Shown: one piece after another, positions 41,782-55,234 of the stretch
How the letters are laid out: the number at the start of each line of letters is the position of its first letter
How positions within the stretch are numbered: position 1 is the first letter of the stretch
DNA from: Tridacna crocea
Lineage: Eukaryota; Mollusca; Bivalvia; Cardiida; Cardiidae
Length of the DNA stretch: 64,000 nt
Assembly (NCBI GenBank): GCA_943736015.1
Contig: OX031057.1
Span: forward strand, 57,680,001 to 57,744,000
Direction of reading: 5' to 3'
The notes under the pieces: model-generated
Told to the model about the DNA's origin: nothing
Databases searched by the model: none
Seen by the model: only the letters and a program-made list of their open reading frames with translations
Program-made: the position numbers and the translations under genes

Positions 41782-43682
41782 GCAACTCTGATTGCAGACT
41801 ACACTTCTCCAGTAAGAGTTACTGTTCCTGACCCCTTTACAGCTTATAGCAAACCACTTCTCATGTTCATTTACCTGGCTATCAGACCACCAAAACAGTG
41901 TAACAGAAGGAAAATTTTCACACATTCAGATTAATGTTTTGAATTTGAAATTTGTGTTTAATGTCTAGAGCTAAGGGAGGTTAAATGAACACAAAAACAA
42001 ACGGGGGAATTAAAAAGGTAGTAGTTGCTCAGATTCCAAGCCTGTCCACCAGTAACTAAGACTAAAAGCATTTTGGGACCTGCCATCTGACCCACTGAGC
42101 CAGAGAAGCAGTTGATTTCAACCCAGAAAATTGACCTACTTATATTTAGCCCCCCTCCCCCCCCCCCTTTTGTTCCAAAACATAGAAGTAGTTCCATTTG
42201 AAAGTTAGATCAATGCCCATATGAAATTTTGATATCAAGCATATTTGTCACTCTGTTTCTTTCAGACAAAAATGGAAGGCTATGTTTAAAAGGTGTTTCT
42301 GGTGTTGGTATGATCGTATCTTGAAAATGAGAGCATGAATGTGTTATTTCTTTAGGAACTACTTTGCTTTTCATTGACCTAATTACGCATAACGGTCTGC
42401 TAGGAGTAAAAACCTGGTTTTAAATTAACTTTGCCAGTGTATTTTAAGGCTTATATGTAATTCTTTTGAGAATGGCTGGCATGCAAAATCAACATGTATG
42501 CCAAAATAACACTGACACTGGCATTTCTTTGAGTAAAATGGGTGACAGAAGGTCGGGTTCTAAACCGATCGACCCGCACCCCCCACCCACCTGAGTTATT
42601 TATATCGATATGAAGGGTCTGTCTATTGTTCAGATCAGCTTCCTTGTCTCACACCCAACACTTTGGATGTATTGAGATGATCAAAGAAAACATGATGAAG
42701 AATCATGCCTAGCCTAATTAAATAAACCAGAGACCCCACTTATTTCAAAAGCAACTTGCAGCTGTTGCAAGAAAAAAATGAGCAAAGCAAACTTTAAGTG
42801 CCCTTTTCTCTACATGAAGTTGTTTAAAACAGCAAGAAAAATACTTTGGGGTTGTACTGATGGCATGTTTTGACAGGAAAGATGTTGCAGAAAACAGATA
42901 AATCACTAATTAATAGATCTAGATAAAAAGAACATGAATAATAAAGAAAGAAAATCATGAGTTTTCTTAAGTGCAGGATGGGGGAAAAATTGCTCAGTGT
43001 TGCTTTAAGATAGCCTGATATGTTTAAAGGAGTTGTCAATTAATTTTGCTTGGTAAAGTGGAAAACCAAAAAAAGGGCTCGTTACGTTGCACTTTGCCAG
43101 GCTAAAGCGGGCAAAATGTTGCGAATTTACATTTTGTCTTTTCGTGCCCCAACGACATACAGTCAGAAAGCACGCAATGACTAAATGTAGAGTAGAAACT
43201 GTGATAATTTTGAAAAATGACCCTGAGATCTATGGCACTTACGCAGACGTGAAAACATGAATTCAACAAGAGGCACTAATAATGCTGTTTTTCTTGATTA
43301 CTTGGTGGGAAAAAAAACACTGGAAAATACATGTATACTCTCCTGATTGAATTGTCTCTATTTCGGAATGACAAAATTAGTCACACAAACGACCGAAGCG
43401 AGAAAGTGAATGCGAAACCCAGATTTACGCTTAACTGCATGTACCAAAATGCCATATATCATTGGGTCTTCATCACAATCCATTTCCGAGCCTATCATTG
43501 TTTTCCCGTTTAAGCGGTTGAAGCATGTCATCGCGAGCAGAAGTATTATCATGTCGGTTCGGGATATCTTCCCAGCCAATGCTTGGTAAGCCGTATGCGT
43601 TGGGGTAAGACAAAGAAGCCAATGAATATAAATCAAAGTAGACAAGTAGAGATACTGTGTTATGAGATGGGAAATAACCCTT
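41782..43682. repeat. Satellite unit 23 (1,901 bp)
   Basis: C-run 6+11, as in unit 18. Private T-to-A change in CCCTGTGATC (near 43,226). Confidence 0.95.
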
Positions 43683-45583
43683 GCAACTCTGATTGCAGAC
43701 TACACTTCTCCAGTAAGAGTTACTGTTCCTGACCCCTTTAACAGCTTATAGCAAACCACTTCTCATGTTCATTTACCTGGCTATCAGACCACCAAAACAG
43801 TGTAACAGAAGGAAAATTTTCACACATTCAGATTAATGTTTTGAATTTGAAATTTGTGTTTAATGTCTAGAGCTAAGGGAGGTTAAATGAACACAAAAAC
43901 AAACGGGGGAATTAAAAAGGTAGTAGTTGCTCAGATTCCAAGCCTGTCCACCAGTAACTAAGACTAAAAGCATTTTGGGACCTGCCATCTGACCCACTGA
44001 GCCAGAGAAGCAGTTGATTTCAACCCAGAAAATTGACCTACTTATATTTAGCCCCCCTCCCCCCCCCCTTTTGTTCCAAAACATAGAAGTAGTTCCATTT
44101 GAAAGTTAGATCAATGCCCATATGAAATTTTGATATCAAGCATATTTGTCACTCTGTTTCTTTCAGACAAAAATGGAAGGCTATGTTTAAAAGGTGTTTC
44201 TGGTGTTGGTATGATCGTATCTTGAAAATGAGAGCATGAATGTGTTATTTCTTTAGGAACTACTTTGCTTTTCATTGACCTAATTACGCATAACGGTCTG
44301 CTAGGAGTAAAAACCTGGTTTTAAATTAACTTTGCCAGTGTATTTTAAGGCTTATATGTAATTCTTTTGAGAATGGCTGGCATGCAAAATCAACATGTAT
44401 GCCAAAATAACACTGACACTGGCATTTCTTTGAGTAAAATGGGTGACAGAAGGTCGGGTTCTAAACCGATCGACCCGCACCCCCCACCCACCTGAGTTAT
44501 TTATATCGATATGAAGGGTCTGTCTATTGTTCAGATCAGCTTCCTTGTCTCACACCCAACACTTTGGATGTATTGAGATGATCAAAGAAAACATGATGAA
44601 GAATCATGCCTAGCCTAATTAAATAAACCAGAGACCCCACTTATTTCAAAAGCAACTTGCAGCTGTTGCAAGAAAAAAATGAGCAAAGCAAACTTTAAGT
44701 GCCCTTTTCTCTACATGAAGTTGTTTAAAACAGCAAGAAAAATACTTTGGGGTTGTACTGATGGCATGTTTTGACAGGAAAGATGTTGCAGAAAACAGAT
44801 AAATCACTAATTAATAGATCTAGATAAAAAGAACATGAATAATAAAGAAAGAAAATCATGAGTTTTCTTAAGTGCAGGATGGGGGAAAAATTGCTCAGTG
44901 TTGCTTTAAGATAGCCTGATATGTTTAAAGGAGTTGTCAATTAATTTTGCTTGGTAAAGTGGAAAACCAAAAAAAGGGCTCGTTACGTTGCACTTTGCCA
45001 GGCTAAAGCGGGCAAAATGTTGCGAATTTACATTTTGTCTTTTCGTGCCCCAACGACATACAGTCAGAAAGCACGCAATGACTAAATGTAGAGTAGAAAC
45101 TGTGATAATTTTGAAAAATGACCCTGTGATCTATGGCACTTACGCAGACGTGAAAACATGAATTCAACAAGAGGCACTAATAATGCTGTTTTTCTTGATT
45201 ACTTGGTGGGAAAAAAAACACTGGAAAATACATGTATACTCTCCTGATTGAATTGTCTCTATTTCGGAATGACAAAATTAGTCACACAAACGACCGAAGC
45301 GAGAAAGTGAATGCGAAACCCAGATTTACGCTTAACTGCATGTACCAAAATGCCATATATCATTGGGTCTTCATCACAATCCATTTCCGAGCCTATCATT
45401 GTTTTCCCGTTTAAGCGGTTGAAGCATGTCATCGCGAGCAGAAGTATTATCATGTCGGTTCGGGATATCTTCCCAGCCAATGCTTGGTAAGCCGTATGCG
45501 TTGGGGTAAGACAAAGAAGCCAATGAATATAAATCAAAGTAGACAAGTAGAGATACTGTGTTATGAGATGGGAAATAACCCTT
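43683..45583. repeat. Satellite unit 24 (1,901 bp)
   Basis: C-run 6+10 plus the A insertion near 43,740, but with the majority base at offsets 413, 528, 1233 and 1301. The A insertion is therefore not tied to one haplotype. Confidence 0.95.
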
Positions 45584-47480
45584 GCAACTCTGATTGCAGA
45601 CTACACTTCTCCAGTAAGAGTTACTGTTCCTGACCCCTTTACAGCTTATAGCAAACCACTTCTCATGTTCATTTACCTGGCTATCAGACCACCAAAACAG
45701 TGTAACAGAAGGAAAATTTTCACACATTCAGATTAATGTTTTGAATTTGAAATTTGTGTTTAATGTCTAGAGCTAAGGGAGGTTAAATGAACACAAAAAC
45801 AAACGGGGGAATTAAAAAGGTAGTAGTTGCTCAGATTCCAAGCCTGTCCACCAGTAACTAAGACTAAAAGCATTTTGGGACCTGCCATCTGACCCACTGA
45901 GCCAGAGAAGCAGTTGATTTCAACCCAGAAAATTGACCTACTTATATTTAGCCCCCCTCCCCCCCTTTTGTTCCAAAACATAGAAGTAGTTCCATTTGAA
46001 AGTTAGATCAATGCCCATATGAAATTTTGATATCAAGCATATTTGTCACTCTGTTTCTTTCAGACAAAAATGGAAGGCTATGTTTAAAAGGTGTTTCTGG
46101 TGTTGGTATGATCGTATCTTGAAAATGAGAGCATGAATGTGTTATTTCTTTAGGAACTACTTTGCTTTTCATTGACCTAATTACGCATAACGGTCTGCTA
46201 GGAGTAAAAACCTGGTTTTAAATTAACTTTGCCAGTGTATTTTAAGGCTTATATGTAATTCTTTTGAGAATGGCTGGCATGCAAAATCAACATGTATGCC
46301 AAAATAACACTGACACTGGCATTTCTTTGAGTAAAATGGGTGACAGAAGGTCGGGTTCTAAACCGATCGACCCGCACCCCCCACCCACCTGAGTTATTTA
46401 TATCGATATGAAGGGTCTGTCTATTGTTCAGATCAGCTTCCTTGTCTCACACCCAACACTTTGGATGTATTGAGATGATCAAAGAAAACATGATGAAGAA
46501 TCATGCCTAGCCTAATTAAATAAACCAGAGACCCCACTTATTTCAAAAGCAACTTGCAGCTGTTGCAAGAAAAAAATGAGCAAAGCAAACTTTAAGTGCC
46601 CTTTTCTCTACATGAAGTTGTTTAAAACAGCAAGAAAAATACTTTGGGGTTGTACTGATGGCATGTTTTGACAGGAAAGATGTTGCAGAAAACAGATAAA
46701 TCACTAATTAATAGATCTAGATAAAAAGAACATGAATAATAAAGAAAGAAAATCATGAGTTTTCTTAAGTGCAGGATGGGGGAAAAATTGCTCAGTGTTG
46801 CTTTAAGATAGCCTGATATGTTTAAAGGAGTTGTCAATTAATTTTGCTTGGTAAAGTGGAAAACCAAAAAAAGGGCTCGTTACGTTGCACTTTGCCAGGC
46901 TAAAGCGGGCAAAATGTTGCGAATTTACATTTTGTCTTTTCGTGCCCCAACGACATACAGTCAGAAAGCACGCAATGACTAAATGTAGAGTAGAAACTGT
47001 GATAATTTTGAAAAATGACCCTGTGATCTATGGCACTTACGCAGACGTGAAAACATGAATTCAACAAGAGGCACTAATAATGCTGTTTTTCTTGATTACT
47101 TGGTGGGAAAAAAAACACTGGAAAATACATGTATACTCTCCTGATTGAATTGTCTCTATTTCGGAATGACAAAATTAGTCACACAAACGACCGAAGCGAG
47201 AAAGTGAATGCGAAACCCAGATTTACGCTTAACTGCATGTACCAAAATGCCATATATCATTGGGTCTTCATCACAATCCATTTCCGAGCCTATCATTGTT
47301 TTCCCGTTTAAGCGGTTGAAGCATGTCATCGCGAGCAGAAGTATTATCATGTCGGTTCGGGATATCTTCCCAGCCAATGCTTGGTAAGCCGTATGCGTTG
47401 GGGTAAGACAAAGAAGCCAATGAATATAAATCAAAGTAGACAAGTAGAGATACTGTGTTATGAGATGGGAAATAACCCTT
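45584..47480. repeat. Satellite unit 25 (1,897 bp)
   Basis: Shortest C-run (6+7), shared with unit 28. Otherwise majority. Confidence 0.95.
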
Positions 47481-49378
47481 GCAACTCTGATTGCAGACTA
47501 CACTTCTCCAGTAAGAGTTACTGTTCCTGACCCCTTTACAGCTTATAGCAAACCACTTCTCATGTTCATTTACCTGGCTATCAGACCACCAAAACAGTGT
47601 AACAGAAGGAAAATTTTCACACATTCAGATTAATGTTTTGAATTTGAAATTTGTGTTTAATGTCTAGAGCTAAGGGAGGTTAAATGAACACAAAAACAAA
47701 CGGGGGAATTAAAAAGGTAGTAGTTGCTCAGATTCCAAGCCTGTCCACCAGTAACTAAGACTAAAAGCATTTTGGGACCTGCCATCTGACCCACTGAGCC
47801 AGAGAAGCAGTTGATTTCAACCCAGAAAATTGACCTACTTATATTTAGCCCCCCTCCCCCCCCTTTTGTTCCAAAACATAGAAGTAGTTCCATTTGAAAG
47901 TTAGATCAATGCCCATATGAAATTTTGATATCAAGCATATTTGTCACTCTGTTTCTTTCAGACAAAAATGGAAGGCTATGTTTAAAAGGTGTTTCTGGTG
48001 TTGGTATGATCGTATCTTGAAAATGAGAGCATGAATGTGTTATTTCTTTAGGAACTACTTTGCTTTTCATTGACCTAATTACGCATAACGGTCTGCTAGG
48101 AGTAAAAACCTGGTTTTAAATTAACTTTGCCAGTGTATTTTAAGGCTTATATGTAATTCTTTTGAGAATGGCTGGCATGCAAAATCAACATGTATGCCAA
48201 AATAACACTGACACTGGCATTTCTTTGAGTAAAATGGGTGACAGAAGGTCGGGTTCTAAACCGATCGACCCGCACCCCCCACCCACCTGAGTTATTTATA
48301 TCGATATGAAGGGTCTGTCTATTGTTCAGATCAGCTTCCTTGTCTCACACCCAACACTTTGGATGTATTGAGATGATCAAAGAAAACATGATGAAGAATC
48401 ATGCCTAGCCTAATTAAATAAACCAGAGACCCCACTTATTTCAAAAGCAACTTGCAGCTGTTGCAAGAAAAAAATGAGCAAAGCAAACTTTAAGTGCCCT
48501 TTTCTCTACATGAAGTTGTTTAAAACAGCAAGAAAAATACTTTGGGGTTGTACTGATGGCATGTTTTGACAGGAAAGATGTTGCAGAAAACAGATAAATC
48601 ACTAATTAATAGATCTAGATAAAAAGAACATGAATAATAAAGAAAGAAAATCATGAGTTTTCTTAAGTGCAGGATGGGGGAAAAATTGCTCAGTGTTGCT
48701 TTAAGATAGCCTGATATGTTTAAAGGAGTTGTCAATTAATTTTGCTTGGTAAAGTGGAAAACCAAAAAAAGGGCTCGTTACGTTGCACTTTGCCAGGCTA
48801 AAGCGGGCAAAATGTTGCGAATTTACATTTTGTCTTTTCGTGCCCCAACGACATACAGTCAGAAAGCACGCAATGACTAAATGTAGAGTAGAAACTGTGA
48901 TAATTTTGAAAAATGACCCTGTGATCTATGGCACTTACGCAGACGTGAAAACATGAATTCAACAAGAGGCACTAATAATGCTGTTTTTCTTGATTACTTG
49001 GTGGGAAAAAAACCACTGGAAAATACATGTATACTCTCCTGATTGAATTGTCTCTATTTCGGAATGACAAAATTAGTCACACAAACGACCGAAGCGAGAA
49101 AGTGAATGCGAAACCCAGATTTACGCTTAACTGCATGTACCAAAATGCCATATATCATTGGGTCTTCATCACAATCCATTTCCGAGCCTATCATTGTTTT
49201 CCCGTTTAAGCGGTTGAAGCATGTCATCGCGAGCAGAAGTATTATCATGTCGGTTCGGGATATCTTCCCAGCCAATGCTTGGTAAGCCGTATGCGTTGGG
49301 GTAAGACAAAGAAGCCAATGAATATAAATCAAAGTAGACAAGTAGAGATACTGTGTTATGAGATGGGAAATAACCCTT
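47481..49378. repeat. Satellite unit 26 (1,898 bp)
   Basis: C-run 6+8. Private A-to-C change at the last base of the A-run (base 49,013), leaving seven A followed by CC. Confidence 0.95.
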
Positions 49379-51278
49379 GCAACTCTGATTGCAGACTACA
49401 CTTCTCCAGTAAGAGTTACTGTTCCTGACCCCTTTAACAGCTTATAGCAAACCACTTCTCATGTTCATTTACCTGGCTATCAGACCACCAAAACAGTGTA
49501 ACAGAAGGAAAATTTTCACACATTCAGATTAATGTTTTGAATTTGAAATTTGTGTTTAATGTCTAGAGCTAAGGGAGGTTAAATGAACACAAAAACAAAC
49601 GGGGGAATTAAAAAGGTAGTAGTTGCTCAGATTCCAAGCCTGTCCACCAGTAACTAAGACTAAAAGCATTTTGGGACCTGCCATCTGACCCACTGAGCCA
49701 GAGAAGCAGTTGATTTCAACCCAGAAAATTGACCTACTTATATTTAGCCCCCCTCCCCCCCCCTTTTGTTCCAAAACATAGAAGTAGTTCCATTTGAAAG
49801 TTAGATCAATGCCCATATGAAATTTTGATATCAAGCATATTTGTCACTCTGTTTCTTTCAGACAAAAATGGAAGGCTATGTTTAAAAGGTGTTTCTGGTG
49901 TTGGTATGATCGTATCTTGAAAATGAGAGCATGAATGTGTTATTTCTTTAGGAACTACTTTGCTTTTCATTGACCTAATTACGCATAACGGTCTGCTAGG
50001 AGTAAAAACCTGGTTTTAAATTAACTTTGCCAGTGTATTTTAAGGCTTATATGTAATTCTTTTGAGAATGGCTGGCATGCAAAATCAACATGTATGCCAA
50101 AATAACACTGACACTGGCATTTCTTTGAGTAAAATGGGTGACAGAAGGTCGGGTTCTAAACCGATCGACCCGCACCCCCCACCCACCTGAGTTATTTATA
50201 TCGATATGAAGGGTCTGTCTATTGTTCAGATCAGCTTCCTTGTCTCACACCCAACACTTTGGATGTATTGAGATGATCAAAGAAAACATGATGAAGAATC
50301 ATGCCTAGCCTAATTAAATAAACCAGAGACCCCACTTATTTCAAAAGCAACTTGCAGCTGTTGCAAGAAAAAAATGAGCAAAGCAAACTTTAAGTGCCCT
50401 TTTCTCTACATGAAGTTGTTTAAAACAGCAAGAAAAATACTTTGGGGTTGTACTGATGGCATGTTTTGACAGGAAAGATGTTGCAGAAAACAGATAAATC
50501 ACTAATTAATAGATCTAGATAAAAAGAACATGAATAATAAAGAAAGAAAATCATGAGTTTTCTTAAGTGCAGGATGGGGGAAAAATTGCTCAGTGTTGCT
50601 TTAAGATAGCCTGATATGTTTAAAGGAGTTGTCAATTAATTTTGCTTGGTAAAGTGGAAAACCAAAAAAAGGGCTCGTTACGTTGCACTTTGCCAGGCTA
50701 AAGCGGGCAAAATGTTGCGAATTTACATTTTGTCTTTTCGTGCCCCAACGACATACAGTCAGAAAGCACGCAATGACTAAATGTAGAGTAGAAACTGTGA
50801 TAATTTTGAAAAATGACCCTGTGATCTATGGCACTTACGCAGACGTGAAAACATGAATTCAACAAGAGGCACTAATAATGCTGTTTTTCTTGATTACTTG
50901 GTGGGAAAAAAAACACTGGAAAATACATGTATACTCTCCTGATTGAATTGTCTCTATTTCGGAATGACAAAATTAGTCACACAAACGACCGAAGCGAGAA
51001 AGTGAATGCGAAACCCAGATTTACGCTTAACTGCATGTACCAAAATGCCATATATCATTGGGTCTTCATCACAATCCATTTCCGAGCCTATCATTGTTTT
51101 CCCGTTTAAGCGGTTGAAGCATGTCATCGCGAGCAGAAGTATTATCATGTCGGTTCGGGATATCTTCCCAGCCAATGCTTGGTAAGCCGTATGCGTTGGG
51201 GTAAGACAAAGAAGCCAATGAATATAAATCAAAGTAGACAAGTAGAGATACTGTGTTATGAGATGGGAAATAACCCTT
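49379..51278. repeat. Satellite unit 27 (1,900 bp)
   Basis: C-run 6+9 plus the A insertion, three units after unit 24, which carries the same insertion. Confidence 0.95.
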
Positions 51279-53175
51279 GCAACTCTGATTGCAGACTACA
51301 CTTCTCCAGTAAGAGTTACTGTTCCTGACCCCTTTACAGCTTATAGCAAACCACTTCTCATGTTCATTTACCTGGCTATCAGACCACCAAAACAGTGTAA
51401 CAGAAGGAAAATTTTCACACATTCAGATTAATGTTTTGAATTTGAAATTTGTGTTTAATGTCTAGAGCTAAGGGAGGTTAAATGAACACAAAAACAAACG
51501 GGGGAATTAAAAAGGTAGTAGTTGCTCAGATTCCAAGCCTGTCCACCAGTAACTAAGACTAAAAGCATTTTGGGACCTGCCATCTGACCCACTGAGCCAG
51601 AGAAGCAGTTGATTTCAACCCAGAAAATTGACCTACTTATATTTAGCCCCCCTCCCCCCCTTTTGTTCCAAAACATAGAAGTAGTTCCATTTGAAAGTTA
51701 GATCAATGCCCATATGAAATTTTGATATCAAGCATATTTGTCACTCTGTTTCTTTCAGACAAAAATGGAAGGCTATGTTTAAAAGGTGTTTCTGGTGTTG
51801 GTATGATCGTATCTTGAAAATGAGAGCATGAATGTGTTATTTCTTTAGGAACTACTTTGCTTTTCATTGACCTAATTACGCATAACGGTCTGCTAGGAGT
51901 AAAAACCTGGTTTTAAATTAACTTTGCCAGTGTATTTTAAGGCTTATATGTAATTCTTTTGAGAATGGCTGGCATGCAAAATCAACATGTATGCCAAAAT
52001 AACACTGACACTGGCATTTCTTTGAGTAAAATGGGTGACAGAAGGTCGGGTTCTAAACCGATCGACCCGCACCCCCCACCCACCTGAGTTATTTATATCG
52101 ATATGAAGGGTCTGTCTATTGTTCAGATCAGCTTCCTTGTCTCACACCCAACACTTTGGATGTATTGAGATGATCAAAGAAAACATGATGAAGAATCATG
52201 CCTAGCCTAATTAAATAAACCAGAGACCCCACTTATTTCAAAAGCAACTTGCAGCTGTTGCAAGAAAAAAATGAGCAAAGCAAACTTTAAGTGCCCTTTT
52301 CTCTACATGAAGTTGTTTAAAACAGCAAGAAAAATACTTTGGGGTTGTACTGATGGCATGTTTTGACAGGAAAGATGTTGCAGAAAACAGATAAATCACT
52401 AATTAATAGATCTAGATAAAAAGAACATGAATAATAAAGAAAGAAAATCATGAGTTTTCTTAAGTGCAGGATGGGGGAAAAATTGCTCAGTGTTGCTTTA
52501 AGATAGCCTGATATGTTTAAAGGAGTTGTCAATTAATTTTGCTTGGTAAAGTGGAAAACCAAAAAAAGGGCTCGTTACGTTGCACTTTGCCAGGCTAAAG
52601 CGGGCAAAATGTTGCGAATTTACATTTTGTCTTTTCGTGCCCCAACGACATACAGTCAGAAAGCACGCAATGACTAAATGTAGAGTAGAAACTGTGATAA
52701 TTTTGAAAAATGACCCTGTGATCTATGGCACTTACGCAGACGTGAAAACATGAATTCAACAAGAGGCACTAATAATGCTGTTTTTCTTGATTACTTGGTG
52801 GGAAAAAAAACACTGGAAAATACATGTATACTCTCCTGATTGAATTGTCTCTATTTCGGAATGACAAAATTAGTCACACAAACGACCGAAGCGAGAAAGT
52901 GAATGCGAAACCCAGATTTACGCTTAACTGCATGTACCAAAATGCCATATATCATTGGGTCTTCATCACAATCCATTTCCGAGCCTATCATTGTTTTCCC
53001 GTTTAAGCGGTTGAAGCATGTCATCGCGAGCAGAAGTATTATCATGTCGGTTTGGGATATCTTCCCAGCCAATGCTTGGTAAGCCGTATGCGTTGGGGTA
53101 AGACAAAGAAGCCAATGAATATAAATCAAAGTAGACAAGTAGAGATACTGTGTTATGAGATGGGAAATAACCCTT
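51279..53175. repeat. Satellite unit 28 (1,897 bp)
   Basis: C-run 6+7; T at offset 1776, shared only with unit 1. It lies directly upstream of the transposon-bearing unit. Confidence 0.95.
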
Positions 53176-53750
53176 GCAACTCTGATTGCAGACTACACTT
53201 CTCCAGTAAGAGTTACTGTTCCTGACCCCTTTACAGCTTATAGCAAACCACTTCTCATGTTCATTTACCTGGCTATCAGACCACCAAAACAGTGTAACAG
53301 AAGGAAAATTTTCACACATTCAGATTAATGTTTTGAATTTGAAATTTGTGTTTAATGTCTAGAGCTAAGGGAGGTTAAATGAACACAAAAACAAACGGGG
53401 GAATTAAAAAGGTAGTAGTTGCTCAGATTCCAAGCCTGTCCACCAGTAACTAAGACTAAAAGCATTTTGGGACCTGCCATCTGACCCACTGAGCCAGAGA
53501 AGCAGTTGATTTCAACCCAGAAAATTGACCTACTTATATTTAGCCCCCCTCCCCCCCCTTTTGTTCCAAAACATAGAAGTAGTTCCATTTGAAAGTTAGA
53601 TCAATGCCCATATGAAATTTTGATATCAAGCATATTTGTCACTCTGTTTCTTTCAGACAAAAATGGAAGGCTATGTTTAAAAGGTGTTTCTGGTGTTGGT
53701 ATGATCGTATCTTGAAAATGAGAGCATGAATGTGTTATTTCTTTAGGAAC

Positions 53751-53752
53751 TA
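53751..53752. repeat. Left target-site duplication (TA)
   Basis: Precedes the element's CTGTGG end. The following CT is shared by target and element, so the duplication could be read as TACT (53,751-53,754). Confidence 0.8.
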
Positions 53753-53834
53753 CTGTGGATTCATATAATTTCGTTGGTATGAAATTTCGTGGATTTTTCA
53801 AATTCGGCATTTTCGTTGGACCGTAAATTCGTTG
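53753..53834 (+). repeat. Left terminal and subterminal repeat of the transposon
   Basis: After the CTGTG tip there are four direct copies of TTCGTKG, at 53,770-53,776, 53,786-53,792, 53,812-53,818 and 53,828-53,834, spaced 16-26 bp apart. Repeated subterminal words are typical transposase-binding sites in TIR elements; binding is inferred. Confidence 0.8.
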
Positions 53835-55151
53835 ATTTTCCATTTCCAAAAGAAAAGTTTTTTAGTGAAAAAAAATAATCTAAACTGTTCATTAATAAAG
53901 TGTGTCAAAGAAAGACAGATAACATAAGACGGGACTCGATCGATGACAAGTATATAGGTATCGTATCGGGTGTAAAGGGTGTAAAGTTTATGACACTTAT
54001 CTGATAATCTGATCGCCGGTCTCAAGTCTATCAATTAAGATATTCGTAATTATTTACAATTTACGCAGTTATTATTTAATCCTGTAGTCACAGTTTACAA
54101 TCAAATTTTAACCCGTAAAAGATACGACGACGTTTTCAATATCGTCTGCTTTGAAACTGCTGACTTTCGAAGCTACATGTATCCTTCCCACATGTCTGGG
54201 TCACTTAGGAAAACAGGACTGCTTACGGCATATTCGCCGATATATTGTGACAGAAGGAAAGAGATCTTTTGTTTAGAGCTCGAGTCGTTTATCATTACTG
54301 AAATGATACATTTTACCTTGTTCTCCAAAAGTGTGTCCGAAATAGGGTGGAAGTGTAAACTCCGACAAATTTGCATCTAGATCTATATTTAGAACAAGCG
54401 TGAAGGGTCAAAATTGTAGGAGACCTAAGTTTCGGCTTCCATTCAATCTTGCGCGACTTCCAAAAGTTGCTTTCTAATACGAGCTAAGCCATTGTGCAAC
54501 TGAATGGGATAGATCGACGATCAGACCGCATGTTCTGTTTAGTCTGACACCGTCCAACAACACGTTGAAATCCGCCATCTTGTCATCACCAAATTCAATA
54601 TTAAAATGACCCAAATATGAAACAGGCCGTCCGTCAACATGATTTTATGCCAGTTGCAGGTACACACGCGCTTGCAGTAAAATGTTGATTTGGGGTAGAT
54701 CTATGACGTAATGTGTAGGTCATTCGAGCAAGAGGGTTGTAAAACAAACGTTTGTTGTACTAATTTACGACTTTTTTACCCCACGAAATCGTTTAGAAAT
54801 GGCTGTTTCAAAAACACCTGGGCAGTCGTGTCACATGTTTTGTGTAGTCGGCAGAAAATTGCTGTATGAAAAAAAATCCTCGCAGCCGAAATGCAACAGT
54901 AATTTTTCAACAGTATTTATGCCGTCGTCGCCGGGATAACAGAAAAAGAAATGAAGTTAAGGCAATGAAAAATCACTATTTTTACTCGGTAATTGTTAAG
55001 TCTCAAAGAAGTCTTTGTAGGAACAAATAATCTGAGGTGTAAATAACTTTCTGTTCGATAGTGTGTACATTTTAACGTTGGCGTCGTCGCGTTCGTTATT
55101 GATCAATGAAGCCGAACCCAACTTAGTTGAAGATGGCAAAGGACCTATCTT
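53835..55151. other. Transposon interior, no gene recognised
   Basis: About 1.3 kb unrelated to the satellite. It includes a 9-bp tandem duplication GGGTGTAAA at 53,968-53,985 and CpG-containing patches at 54,122-54,150, 54,921-54,936 and 55,081-55,095. A 67-codon frame at 54,173-54,380 is open on both strands, which is more likely chance than coding. No DDE/D catalytic pattern, reverse transcriptase motif, tRNA-like promoter or poly-A tail was seen. Confidence 0.7.
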
Positions 55152-55234
55152 TCGTCGGGAACTTGAATTCGTGGACTTACCTACCAACGAAATCAACGAA
55201 AATTAGTACTCAACGAATATTAATGGTTTCACAG
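55152..55234 (-). repeat. Right terminal and subterminal repeat of the transposon
   Basis: Read on the - strand, the end begins CTGTGAAACCATTAATATTCG. CAACGAA (the complement of TTCGTTG) occurs at 55,185-55,191, 55,194-55,200 and 55,211-55,217. One TTCGTGG at 55,168-55,174 is in the opposite orientation, and TTCGTCGG lies at 55,151-55,158. The arrangement mirrors the left end but is not an exact copy, so the inverted repeat is imperfect. Confidence 0.75.

Larger units (their letters stand above)
53753..55234. mobile_element. Non-autonomous TA-flanked DNA transposon, 1,482 bp
   Basis: The element starts CTGTGGATTCAT and ends GGTTTCACAG. CTGTG/CACAG form a perfect 5-bp terminal inverted repeat, and the match continues imperfectly (CAT, ATTCGTTG) inward. 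The uninterrupted satellite reads GGAACTACTTTGC here, so the insertion duplicated TA. TACT is also possible from the alignment but would spoil the terminal symmetry. Both ends carry clustered TTCGTTG/TTCGTGG words. The longest internal open frames are about 65-80 codons, overlap on both strands and show no transposase features, so movement would need an enzyme supplied elsewhere. A TA target suggests a Tc1/mariner-type or other TA-specific transposase; the superfamily is not established. Confidence 0.88.

Noticed and set aside
53601-54034. 78- and 82-codon - strand frames at the transposon's left junction
   Set aside because: One of them crosses the satellite-transposon boundary, so it cannot be an ancestral gene. 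Neither resembles a transposase or any known family.
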